Shown here: positions 36,860-45,701 of the stretch, one piece after another | Layout of the letters: the number at the start of each line of letters is the position of its first letter | Numbering within the stretch: the stretch's first letter is position 1 | Source of the DNA: an uncultured Paracoccaceae bacterium | GTDB taxonomy: Bacteria; Pseudomonadota; Alphaproteobacteria; Rhodobacterales; Rhodobacteraceae | Assembly: GCA_938028765.1 (NCBI GenBank) | Contig: CALIZF010000004.1 | Span: 62,001-126,000 of the forward strand | DNA length: 64,000 nucleotides | Direction of reading: 5' to 3' | Translations under genes and position numbers: made by a program | Notes under the pieces: generated by a model | The model's input: only the letters and a program-made list of their open reading frames with translations | Database searches by the model: none | Told to the model about the DNA's origin: nothing

Positions 36860-37180
36860 TCAGATCGCGCCGGCGATCCAGGATTGCAGCGCCGCCTTGG
36901 GCGCCGCGCCGGTCCTGTTCGACACCACCTTGCCGTCCTTGAACAGGAACAGCGCCGGGATCCCGCGCACACCGAGCTGCGCGGGCGAATTCGGGTTGTC
37001 GTCCACGTTCACCTTGACGATCTTCACCTTGCCGGCCAGTTCCGCTGCCAGTTCCTCCAGCGCCGGGCCGATCTGCCGGCACGGGCCGCACCATTCGGCC
37101 CAGAAATCCACCACGACGGGGATCGGCGACTTGCGCACTTCGGCGTCGAAGGTCGCATCGGTGACGGCGACGGTGGCCAT
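36860..37180 (-). CDS. trxA: Thioredoxin
   Basis: 106 residues. The active site is [10 protein letters not shown] with Cys31 and Cys34; the cis-proline lies in [13 protein letters not shown]. The cytosolic disulfide reductase also serves methionine sulfoxide reductases and ribonucleotide reductase. The ATG in [11 protein letters not shown] has a GGAG leader. It lies 57 bp downstream of addA, an arrangement common in this bacterial family. Confidence 0.97.
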   Translation of the reverse strand: MATVAVTDATFDAEVRKSPIPVVVDFWAEWCGPCRQIGPALEELAAELAGKVKIVKVNVDDNPNSPAQLGVRGIPALFLFKDGKVVSNRTGAAPKAALQSWIAGAI

Positions 37181-37237
37181 GACATATCTCCAACACGGAA
37201 TGTGTTCGATCAAAGGTAGGAACGCCGTCGCGCAGCG

Positions 37238-40200
37238 TCAAGCAGCCCCTGCACGCAGGAAGGCTGCGCGCAACAAGGGGTCGGACAGCGGCATCAGGCG
37301 CGGGCCGGCGGTCCAGAGAACGGCACAGTCTATGGCGCGGCCCGGAAAGGCGGCCGCCAGCATCGCGCGATAGGCGCCCATCTGGCGAAGGATCCCTTCG
37401 GGCACCGCCTCGGGCGCGGGCGGAATAAGCCGGTTCGTCTTGAAATCGACCGCTAGCGCGCGCCCCGGCCGCAGGATCAGCCGGTCCACCGTCCCGAACC
37501 ACCGGACGCCGCCGATGGTCGCCGAGACCGCCGCCTCGACCAGCGCGTCGGGCGCGAACACTTCGGCCAGTGCGGGGTCGGCCAGCGCGCGCCGCGCCTC
37601 GTCGAGCAGCGCCCCGGCGGACCCCTCGGGGTCCAGCGCGGCGGCGATGGCCGGCCAGTCGGCCGGGTCGGCAGTCGGCAGGGCCTCGAACAGGCGGTGC
37701 AGCAGGGTTCCGCGACGCTTCGCCGCCTCGGCATCGCCGCCCTCGCCCGGCAGCGCCTTCTCGCCCCCGAGGTCCGAGGGCGACCGTGGGCGCATCGGGG
37801 CCGCCGCGGCTGGCGGCGGGCCGGGGTCGGCGACGGCGGCCGGCGGCGGTTCCGGCGCGGCTGCGGGCCGCCGCGGCGCGGGCCAGTCCCCCGTCGCCAG
37901 CCGCAGGCCCTGGCCGGTCGGCTGGTCCCACGCCCCGGCACCTGCCGCCTGCAACCCCGCCGCGACCATCGCGTGCCAGCTTTCCGGCCGCTCCGCCTTC
38001 CCCGCCGCCGCCACGACCAGCCAGCTTTCGGCCCGCGTCATCGCAACGTAGAGAAGCCGCCGGTCCTCTTCCGCGGCGGCCTTGGCCCTCGCCGCGCGGG
38101 CGGCGGCGACGGCGGGGGGCGGCTCCTCGCCCGCCGGATGCCACACCGGCAGGCCGTCTTCCAGCGTAACGATCTCGTCCCGGTCCCGCCGGTGGGGGTC
38201 GGCGCAGTCGGGCAGGATCACGACGGGCGATTCCAGCCCCTTCGCGCCGTGCACCGTCATCACCCGGATCCGGTCCGACGCCGCATCAACCTGGCGGCGC
38301 GCCTCGATGTCGTCGGTCGTCAGCCAGACGAGAAAGGCCGTCAGCCCCGGCACTTCGGCCGCCTCGAACGCCAGCGCCTGCGCCAGGAGCTGGTCGATCC
38401 CGTCCTCGGCCTCGGGGCCGAGGCGCGCGATCAGGCGGCGGCGGCCGTCGTGGCGCGTCAGGATGCGTTCGATCAGGTCGTAGGGGCGCAGGAAATCCGC
38501 CGAATCGCGCAGGTCGCGCAGCACCGCCAGCGTCTCGGCCCACCGGTCCGCCCCGGCGCGCAGCGCCTGCCACAGGGTCGCGCCCTCCGGCCGCGGTTGC
38601 GCAAGGTCGTAAAGGTCGCCCTCGGTCCAGCCGAAGAGGGGCGAGCGCAGCGCGGCTGCCAGCGACAGGTCGTCGTCGGGCGTGTCGAGGAAGGCCAGAA
38701 GGGCGGCGATGTCCTTCACCGCCAGTTCCGCCCCTAGCTTCAGCCGATCGGCCCCCGCCATCGGCAGGCCGCGCGCCTTGCAGGCGCGGATGATCTCGGC
38801 GAAGAGGGCCGACCGCCGGCGGACGAGGATCAGCACGTCGCCCGCCCGCATCGGCCGCGTGCCGTCGCGCGTCGGCACCTGGGTGCCCGCGGCCAGCCAG
38901 CCCGCGATGGTGTCGGCGATGGTCTCGGCAAGCCGCACCGCGGGATCGGCCGGACGGCTGAGGTCAACCGGATCGAACCAGGCGGCCGCCTCGGGCGCGT
39001 CGTCCCGCACGACCGCCGGCCACAGGTCCACCCGCCCGGGTCTTTCCGCGAGGAACGCCCGGTGCCGCACCGCCCCGCCGACGCCCGCCGGGCCGGCCGC
39101 GGCGAAGGTCGCGTCCACCGCCGCCAGAACCGCCGGCGACGACCGGAACGAGTGTTCGAGCTCCACCCGTTGCAGGCCGCGCCCATGGGCGAGCTGCGCG
39201 GCGAAGCGCGCCTGCATCGCCTCGAACGCTGCAAGATCGGCACCCTGGAAGGAATAGATCGACTGCTTCCGGTCGCCTACGACGAACACGGTCCGCCCCG
39301 GTCCGCGCGCACCTTCGCCGGCCAGAATCTCCTGCGCCAGCCCCTCGATCACCTTCCACTGGGCGGGGCCGGTGTCCTGCGCCTCGTCGATCAGGATATG
39401 GTCGATGCCGCCGTCTAGCCGCCACAGCACCCATTGCGCGACGCCCGGGTCGGCCATCAGCGCACGGGCGCGGGCGATCAGGTCGTCGAAGTCCAGCCAG
39501 CCGCGGGCCGCCTTCGCGGCCGCGTAGGCATCGAGGAACGCCGCGGCAAAGGCGTGCAGCGCCTCGGCCCTTTCCGCCGCCATCAGGGCAAGCCGCAGCG
39601 GCCGCGCCGCCTCGACCCGGCCCATCAGCGCCTCGAACGGCGCCAGCGCAGGGCCGAGCGCGGCGCGCACCGCCTTGGTCGGCAGCGCCCCGACCTTCGC
39701 GAGATTGGCCTTTTCGCCCGATGCATAGAGCAGCACGCCCTCCAGCGCGACCAGCGCCGCGAGATCCCAGGGCTCGCGCAGCGCGGCGAGCTTTTGCGCG
39801 GCCTTCGCGTCGTTCGGCCCGCTGGCCGCAAGTGCCGGCAGCACCGCCGCGATCGCCTCGGCCCCGTCGAGGCCGCGCACCTGCGCGACCAGACCCGCAG
39901 CCGTCAGCCCCTCGGGCAGGCCGAGGGCCGCGCGGATCGCGCCTGCATCGGCGCGCGGATCGAAGGCGGCGCGGGCACCCGCGATCCGGGTTGCGAGCGC
40001 GCCGAAGTCCTCGCCCGAGTGGTGGCGTGCGACGCCTGCGACCAGATCGGGCTGCGCCTCGGCCAGCCGTTCCACGAGATCGGCGCGCAGAAGCTCTGCC
40101 GCGCGGTCGTCCGCCTCCTGGAACCGCGGCGATACGCCCGCCTCCAGCGGAAAGCGGCGCAGCAGCGCGGCGCAGAAGCTGTGGATCGTCTGGATGCGCA

Positions 40201-40549
40201 GGCCGCCCGGCGTCTCGATCGCCTGCGCGAAGAGGCGACGGGCCGCGGCAAGCGCCGCCGCATCCGGCACCTCGGCCGCGCCCAGCTGCGCCAGTTCGCC
40301 CCGCAGCGCATCGTCCGGCAGCATGGCCCAGGCCCCGAGGCGGCGGAACAGGCGATTCTGCATCTCGGCCGCCGCGGCGCGGGTGTAGGTCAGGCACAGG
40401 ATGCGCTGCGGGCTGCACCCTTGTAGCAGCAGGCGCGCGACCCGGTCGGTCAGGACCCGGGTCTTGCCCGATCCTGCATTGGCGGTGACCCAGGTGGAGG
40501 CCGCCGGATCGGCCGCCGCGACCTGCCGTTGCGTCGCCTCGTCGCGCAT
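37238..40549 (-). CDS. addA: Double-strand break repair helicase AddA
   Basis: 1103 residues. It is the 3'-5' helicase/nuclease subunit of AddAB, the alphaproteobacterial counterpart of RecBCD. Walker A ANAGSGKTRVLT lies near residue 23, with LCLTYTRAAAAEMQNR, HILIDEAQDTGPAQW (Walker B), VGDRKQSIYSFQGAD and MTVHGAKGLE marking the UvrD-like motifs. The C-terminal nuclease has LAVDFKTNR. It overlaps addB by one base (TGATG). Confidence 0.95.
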   Translation of the reverse strand: MRDEATQRQVAAADPAASTWVTANAGSGKTRVLTDRVARLLLQGCSPQRILCLTYTRAAAAEMQNRLFRRLGAWAMLPDDALRGELAQLGAAEVPDAAALAAARRLFAQAIETPGGLRIQTIHSFCAALLRRFPLEAGVSPRFQEADDRAAELLRADLVERLAEAQPDLVAGVARHHSGEDFGALATRIAGARAAFDPRADAGAIRAALGLPEGLTAAGLVAQVRGLDGAEAIAAVLPALAASGPNDAKAAQKLAALREPWDLAALVALEGVLLYASGEKANLAKVGALPTKAVRAALGPALAPFEALMGRVEAARPLRLALMAAERAEALHAFAAAFLDAYAAAKAARGWLDFDDLIARARALMADPGVAQWVLWRLDGGIDHILIDEAQDTGPAQWKVIEGLAQEILAGEGARGPGRTVFVVGDRKQSIYSFQGADLAAFEAMQARFAAQLAHGRGLQRVELEHSFRSSPAVLAAVDATFAAAGPAGVGGAVRHRAFLAERPGRVDLWPAVVRDDAPEAAAWFDPVDLSRPADPAVRLAETIADTIAGWLAAGTQVPTRDGTRPMRAGDVLILVRRRSALFAEIIRACKARGLPMAGADRLKLGAELAVKDIAALLAFLDTPDDDLSLAAALRSPLFGWTEGDLYDLAQPRPEGATLWQALRAGADRWAETLAVLRDLRDSADFLRPYDLIERILTRHDGRRRLIARLGPEAEDGIDQLLAQALAFEAAEVPGLTAFLVWLTTDDIEARRQVDAASDRIRVMTVHGAKGLESPVVILPDCADPHRRDRDEIVTLEDGLPVWHPAGEEPPPAVAAARAARAKAAAEEDRRLLYVAMTRAESWLVVAAAGKAERPESWHAMVAAGLQAAGAGAWDQPTGQGLRLATGDWPAPRRPAAAPEPPPAAVADPGPPPAAAAPMRPRSPSDLGGEKALPGEGGDAEAAKRRGTLLHRLFEALPTADPADWPAIAAALDPEGSAGALLDEARRALADPALAEVFAPDALVEAAVSATIGGVRWFGTVDRLILRPGRALAVDFKTNRLIPPAPEAVPEGILRQMGAYRAMLAAAFPGRAIDCAVLWTAGPRLMPLSDPLLRAAFLRAGAA

Positions 40550-43497
40550 CAAGGCGCCCCCGCGTCGTCGCCGTCGTCGCCGTCGCCGACCGGAACGGGC
40601 ACCGGCAGGTCGCTGTGCGTCCATTCCCCCAGCCGCGCGAGATGGTCGTAATCGCCCGCGCGGTCCGTCCGGTCCACCGCCCGGCGCGCGGCATAGCCCT
40701 GCGACCGACGCGCATAGCGGGCGATCAGCGTCTCGAGCTCCGACCAGACCGCATCGAGGTCGGCCGACGACGGTTCGGCGGTGTCGATCCTGCCTGAGCC
40801 GAGGCCGACATAGCTTGTCCGGCCGACCTCGGCGGGACCAATGATGCGGAAGGCCCCGCGCCGGGCCATCGCCGCCTCGAGCGGCAGCTGCTTGTCGAAA
40901 TGCCGCTGCTGCGGGGCCGAGGGCGGGCTGCCGGTCTTGTAGTCGATGACGTGAAGCCTCCCGTCGGGAAGCCGGTCGATCCGGTCGGGCCGGGCGGTCA
41001 GGGTGAAGCCCAGGGCGGGCATCGTGCAGGCCCCCGGCTCCTCGAGCAGCAGGGGCTCGCCCCCATGCGCCGCCTCGAAGTCCAGAAGGGCGTCGGCGGC
41101 CCGGGCGAGGCGCGCCAGCCACAGGGCGCGCGCCGCAGGCCAGGGCACTTCGGCCGCCAGAACCGCCGCGGCGGTGGCCATCAGGCGCTGTCGGGCGGCC
41201 TCGCGCGGCTCCGGCCCCGTGCGGCCGCGCACGAAGGTTTCGAGCACGGCGTGCAGCGTCGAGCCGCGCAGGCGGGCGTCCGGTCCGGCGCTTATCGGGT
41301 CAAGCGGGCGCAGCCGCAGGACATGGCGGGCATAGACCGCATAGGGATCGCGGACCAGCGTCGTCACCTGCGTGACCGACAGCTGCCGCGGACGGGCGGC
41401 GACCGGCGGGCAGGGCGCGGGCCGCGCCGCGCGGGGCACCGGCATCGGCGGACAGTCGAGCGCCGCGGCGCGGGCGAGGATCGCCTGCCCGCGCGCCCGC
41501 ATCGCCTGCAGCGCGCCCGGCCCGCCGCGGCCGGGCAGGCCCTCCAGGAGGTTCGTCAACCGGTTCAGCCAGCGCGACGGGGTGGTTTCCGAATCGGCAT
41601 CCCGCACCGCGCGCGTCAGGATCGCCTCGGGGGCGGCCGCCGCCTGCTGGAAGTCGTGGGCGGCCAGGCCGATCCGGCGCTCGGGCAGCAGAAGCCCGGC
41701 CCCGGCCCGCATCGTGCGGTTCAGCCAGGGGTCCGTCCCGGGCGCGGCGGGCCAGGTGCCTTCGTTCAGCCCGCCGAGGATGACGAGGTCCAGCCCGCCG
41801 ATCCGCGCCTCGAGCGTTCCGAGGATGCGGATCCGCGGATCGGCCGTCACGGGTTCGCGCACGGCCTCGGCGTTCAGGACGGCGCGCAGGAGGTCGGCAA
41901 AGCCCGCGGGCGTCACCTCGCCGCCATGCGCCGCCTCGCGTGCGAGCGTCTCGACCGCCGCCAGCGCCGCCGCGCCGGCGGCCCCGGCCCAGAGCGGCGC
42001 GGACGTCCCGCCCGGACCGCCGGCAAGCCGTTCGGCCAGCGCGCGGTGCGCCGCGGCGGCCTCGGCGAGCGGCCGGGGCCCGGCGTCCGCTGCTTGCTTC
42101 GCCGCGTTCAGGCACCCGGCCAGCCAGTCCGCCCAGGGGGCCGCCTGCGGCGCGCGGGCGGCGAAGGCGCGGATGGCGTCCGGCGTCGGGAAGGGCGGCC
42201 CGTGCCGGCGCAGCCGTGCCTCGAGCGCGCGGGCGTGCAGAAGGTGCAACCCGCGGTCGCCACCGGCGGCTGCCAGCGGATGCTTCAGCACGGCGAGCAA
42301 GCCCGCGACGGTCGGCCGGTCGGCCGCAAGCCCGGCGACAAGCCGCAGGAACCGACCCGGCGCGGATGCATCCAGCGGCTCGCCCGCGGCATCGTCCGGC
42401 ACGATGCGCCAGCGGTCCAGCGCTGCGGCCACCTGGCGCGCAAGGTGGCGGTCGGGCGTCAGCAGCGCCGCCTGCCGCCCTGCCGCCGCCGCATCCCGCA
42501 AGGCGAGCGCGATCGCCAGCGCCTCGGCCCGGGGCGAGGGTGCCTCGACCAGTGCCACCCGCGCCATGGCCTCGGGCAGGGACGGCAGCGCCGGCCCTTC
42601 CTCCAGCCAGCGGTCGGTCACCGGCGCGGGCCGCAACGCAAGGGACAGCACGCGGTTGCGGTCCGGGTCGGGGGCCGCCGCGCCGTCCCAGGCGCGCACA
42701 TCCGCCGGCGTCGCCCCGAGCAGCGCCAGCAGCCGGACGAAGCGGTATTGCGGATGATCCTCGCCGGTCAGCGGGTTGTCGAGCGCGGCCCAGGCGGCGG
42801 GCGGCATGTCGAAGTCGAACCCCGGCAGCACCAGCGCGCCGCGGGGCAGCGCCGCCACCGCCCGCATCAGCGCCGCGGTTGCACCGCGCGACGCGGTCGA
42901 ACCCGCAACGTAGACCGGCCCGTCCGGCGGGCGGCGCGCCCAGAGCGCGGCCAGACGGTCGGCGGCGCGGCGCAGGCGTCCATCCGGCCCCTCGGCAGCG
43001 CCGGCGTAAAGCGGGGCCACGAGCGCGAGGAACGCCTGTGTCCGCTGCCAGTGCGCCGCGTGCTCGCCCGCGTCGATCCGCGCCAGCCGGTCGGGCGGGA
43101 CCCCCTCGCCCTCCATCTCGTCGAGAAGCGCGGCCAGCGTCTCGGCCAGATCCCAGGCCGCGCTGCGCGGGGCGAGGCCCGGGTCGGCGGTCAGCAGCCG
43201 GTCGGTCAGCCGCGACAGCTCCAGCACCCGCCGTAGCCGCGGCGGCGCGGGCGGCAGCGCCAGCGCGGGATCGTCCGCCGCCGCGGTCACCACGCGCAGC
43301 CGCGGCAACAGGCCGTCGCCGCACCCGACAAAGGCATCAGTCACCGCCCGGAGCATCCGCAGGCTGTTGAGATAGACCGTCACCCGGCCCAGCCCTTCGC
43401 CCGCCCCGTGGCGCGCGCGCAGCCCCCTGGCCAGCGCCCGGGCGAAGTCCGCGCCCGGGGGCATGGCATAGAGGGCGGGGCGGGGCGCCTCAGCCAC
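40549..43497 (-). CDS. addB: Double-strand break repair protein AddB
   Basis: 982 residues. It holds a degenerate helicase fold used for Chi scanning and a C-terminal PD-(D/E)xK nuclease (HVIDYKTGSPPSAP). The cysteines that bind an Fe-S cluster in Firmicute AddB are not visible at the expected place (RDPYAVYARHVL instead of CPF-type residues), as in other alphaproteobacteria. Its start lies inside the end of murU, so murU, addB and addA form one string. Confidence 0.94.
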   Translation of the reverse strand: MAEAPRPALYAMPPGADFARALARGLRARHGAGEGLGRVTVYLNSLRMLRAVTDAFVGCGDGLLPRLRVVTAAADDPALALPPAPPRLRRVLELSRLTDRLLTADPGLAPRSAAWDLAETLAALLDEMEGEGVPPDRLARIDAGEHAAHWQRTQAFLALVAPLYAGAAEGPDGRLRRAADRLAALWARRPPDGPVYVAGSTASRGATAALMRAVAALPRGALVLPGFDFDMPPAAWAALDNPLTGEDHPQYRFVRLLALLGATPADVRAWDGAAAPDPDRNRVLSLALRPAPVTDRWLEEGPALPSLPEAMARVALVEAPSPRAEALAIALALRDAAAAGRQAALLTPDRHLARQVAAALDRWRIVPDDAAGEPLDASAPGRFLRLVAGLAADRPTVAGLLAVLKHPLAAAGGDRGLHLLHARALEARLRRHGPPFPTPDAIRAFAARAPQAAPWADWLAGCLNAAKQAADAGPRPLAEAAAAHRALAERLAGGPGGTSAPLWAGAAGAAALAAVETLAREAAHGGEVTPAGFADLLRAVLNAEAVREPVTADPRIRILGTLEARIGGLDLVILGGLNEGTWPAAPGTDPWLNRTMRAGAGLLLPERRIGLAAHDFQQAAAAPEAILTRAVRDADSETTPSRWLNRLTNLLEGLPGRGGPGALQAMRARGQAILARAAALDCPPMPVPRAARPAPCPPVAARPRQLSVTQVTTLVRDPYAVYARHVLRLRPLDPISAGPDARLRGSTLHAVLETFVRGRTGPEPREAARQRLMATAAAVLAAEVPWPAARALWLARLARAADALLDFEAAHGGEPLLLEEPGACTMPALGFTLTARPDRIDRLPDGRLHVIDYKTGSPPSAPQQRHFDKQLPLEAAMARRGAFRIIGPAEVGRTSYVGLGSGRIDTAEPSSADLDAVWSELETLIARYARRSQGYAARRAVDRTDRAGDYDHLARLGEWTHSDLPVPVPVGDGDDGDDAGAP

Positions 43498-44176
43498 CGG
43501 CCAGCATCCCCTCGGCCAGCGCGATGCCCTCGGGCTGGCCCACGTCGCACCAGCCGCCCGCGTGGACGATGCCGAAGGCGCGCCCTTGCGCGATCAGCCG
43601 GTCCCAGGCGCGGTTGAGCGAGAAGGCGGGACCGGGGATCCCCGCCAGCGCGCCCGGATCGATCACGCCCGCGCCAAGATAGACGAAGCGCCCGCCCCGC
43701 ACGATCCGCCCCGCGCCATCCAGCGCGAAGTCGCCGGGGCCCCTGTGGCCGGTCGCCCGGTCGGCCGGGGCCAGCAGCAGCAGCGCGCCCATCCTGCCCC
43801 CCTCCCAGGCGGCGGCCAGGGTGGCCAGAGGGTTCGGCCCGGTCCAGACCGCGTCGGTGTTCAGCGTCAGGACCGGCCCCTGCGGCAGCAGCGGCAGCGC
43901 CGCGCGAAGGCCGCCCCCGGTCTCGAGGATCCGCCCGCGTTCCCAGGACAGCGCGATGTCGCGCCGCGGCCTAAGGTGCCTGGCGATCTGGTCGCCGCGG
44001 TAATGCAGGTTGAGCGCGATCCGGGCAGGATGCGCGGCGTCGGCCACGTCCAGCGCATGGTCGAGCAGCGGCCGCCCGGCCACCGGCACCATCGGCTTCG
44101 GCCGGTCCGCCGTCAGCGCCCCCATCCGGGTGCCGAACCCGGCGGCGAACATCATCAGCGGGAAGGACGGGCGCAT
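43490..44176 (-). CDS. murU: N-acetylmuramate 1-phosphate uridylyltransferase MurU
   Basis: 228 residues. It makes UDP-MurNAc from MurNAc-1-P in the fosfomycin-bypassing recycling route. The nucleotidyltransferase signature MMFAAGFGTRMGALTADRPKP (20 residues from MFAAG) opens the protein; TLNTDAVWTG carries the metal Asp and WCDVGQPEG ends the domain. It overlaps amgK by 22 bp; both genes together identify the pathway rather than a mannose-1-P guanylyltransferase. Confidence 0.9.
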   Translation of the reverse strand: MRPSFPLMMFAAGFGTRMGALTADRPKPMVPVAGRPLLDHALDVADAAHPARIALNLHYRGDQIARHLRPRRDIALSWERGRILETGGGLRAALPLLPQGPVLTLNTDAVWTGPNPLATLAAAWEGGRMGALLLLAPADRATGHRGPGDFALDGAGRIVRGGRFVYLGAGVIDPGALAGIPGPAFSLNRAWDRLIAQGRAFGIVHAGGWCDVGQPEGIALAEGMLAGG

Positions 44177-45165
44177 CGCGCGGCGATCCGGTCCAGCACG
44201 GCCGGTTCGGGCGGCGGCAGCGTGGCGGCCACGGCGCGGGCAAGGGGCGCCAGCGACGGTACCGCAAGGTTCCCCTGCAAGTGCCCCCAGACCCTCGGCA
44301 TCAGGCGCAGGTAGCCCGGCTTGCCGTCGCGCAGGCACAGGCGCGCAAACACGCCGAGAATCCGCAGCGCCCGCTGCGCCCCGAGGACGGCCAGCGCGCG
44401 CTGCACCTCGCTCAGCTGCCGCCCGGTGCGGTCGGCAAAGCGCCGGGCGGCCGCGGCCGCAGTCTCGGCCGTCACGTCGCGGCGCGCGTCCTGCAGCAGC
44501 GACACGAGGTCGTATTCCGCCGCCGCATGCTCGGCCGACTGGAAGTCGAGCAGCCCCACCCGGCGCAGCCCGTCACGGTCGGGCAGCCACAGCAGGTTTT
44601 CGGCGTGGTAGTCGCGCAGGGCGATGGCGACGGGCGAGCGAAGGGCTGCCACGGCCTCGGCCACCGTGCCGGCGAGGCGTGCCGGGTCCGGGGCGGTTCC
44701 AGCGGCTGCGGGCGCATACCATTCCGCCGCCAGTGCGGCCGCCGCGCCCATGGCCGGCGCGTCGTAGGCGGCAAGGCCAGGCGGCGGCGGCAGCGCCTGC
44801 AGGTGCGCAAGGACGTCCACCGCCGCGGCATAGATCTCGGGCTCGGCCCCCGGGTCGCGCGCGACGACGCGGGCATAAAGGTCGTCGCCCAGGTCCTCCA
44901 GAAGAACCAGCCCCGCCGCCGCGTCCGCGGCCAGGGCCGCGGGCGGCGACAGGCCGGCTGCGGCAAGGTGCGCCGCGATGCGCAGGAAGGGGCCCACGTC
45001 CTCACCCGTCGCGGGATCGGCATCCATCAGAACCGCGGTTCGCCCGTTCAGCCGCAACCGCTCGTAACGGCGGGGCGAGGCGTCGCCGGCAAGCGCTGCC
45101 CGCTGCGCAGCACCCCAGCCTGAGGCGTCGAGGAAGGCCGCGATCACGGCGCTGCGGTCAGGCAT
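44155..45165 (-). CDS. amgK: N-acetylmuramate/N-acetylglucosamine kinase AmgK
   Basis: 336 residues, aminoglycoside-phosphotransferase fold. It phosphorylates the anomeric position of MurNAc. The catalytic loop reads LRDYHAENLLWL and the metal site VGLLDFQSAEHAA. LVLLEDLGDDLYAR is the hinge region. It lies between tsaE (8-bp overlap) and murU, the usual order. AmgK feeds MurU directly. Confidence 0.92.
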   Translation of the reverse strand: MPDRSAVIAAFLDASGWGAAQRAALAGDASPRRYERLRLNGRTAVLMDADPATGEDVGPFLRIAAHLAAAGLSPPAALAADAAAGLVLLEDLGDDLYARVVARDPGAEPEIYAAAVDVLAHLQALPPPPGLAAYDAPAMGAAAALAAEWYAPAAAGTAPDPARLAGTVAEAVAALRSPVAIALRDYHAENLLWLPDRDGLRRVGLLDFQSAEHAAAEYDLVSLLQDARRDVTAETAAAAARRFADRTGRQLSEVQRALAVLGAQRALRILGVFARLCLRDGKPGYLRLMPRVWGHLQGNLAVPSLAPLARAVAATLPPPEPAVLDRIAARCARPSR

Positions 45166-45661
45166 GGGCGCACCCGGCCGCTGCCAGGCCGAAGCGCAGC
45201 GCAGTCGCCCCGCTCGCCGAGAGGGTGGCCGTCCGCCCGTCGCCCGCCGGCGCAAGGTCGATCCGCAGGGCGTCCCGGGGCACGAGGTGCGGCGGCAGCC
45301 GGTCGGCCCATTCCACCACGCAGAGGGCCCTGCCGAAGGCGTCGTCGAGGCCCAGCTCCGCGATCTCCCCCGGATCGCCCAGCCGATAGAGGTCGGCGTG
45401 CCAGATCTCGACCGGACCCGCGCGATAGGTCTGCACCAGCGTGTAGCTGGGCGAGGGGATATCCTCCGGCGGCTCGCCGGCAGCAGCTTGCGCCGCTGCA
45501 ATCAGCGCGCGCGCGAGGTGCGACTTGCCGGCCCCGATCGGCCCCGTCAGCAGAACCGAGTCCCCGGCGAGCAGGCCGCGGACAAGCCGCCGGCCGAGGC
45601 GTGCGGTATCGTCGGGACCGGGCAGATCGATACGGCTGGGCAGCGGGGGGGCATCGGGCAT
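45158..45661 (-). CDS. tsaE: tRNA threonylcarbamoyladenosine biosynthesis ATPase TsaE
   Basis: 167 residues. It is the ATPase of the TsaBDE complex that forms t6A37. The P-loop GPIGAGKSHLARALI is atypical only in Pro-Ile for the usual Leu-Gly, PSPSYTLVQTY is the switch, and HADLYRLGDPGEIAELGLDD the conserved Walker-B-like block. It follows the PAS-protein gene by 40 bp on the same strand. Confidence 0.93.
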   Translation of the reverse strand: MPDAPPLPSRIDLPGPDDTARLGRRLVRGLLAGDSVLLTGPIGAGKSHLARALIAAAQAAAGEPPEDIPSPSYTLVQTYRAGPVEIWHADLYRLGDPGEIAELGLDDAFGRALCVVEWADRLPPHLVPRDALRIDLAPAGDGRTATLSASGATALRFGLAAAGCAHA

Positions 45662-45701
45662 CGGCCCGACCTTAGCGCCCTCGCCGCCGCCCGCAAGCCG
45701 G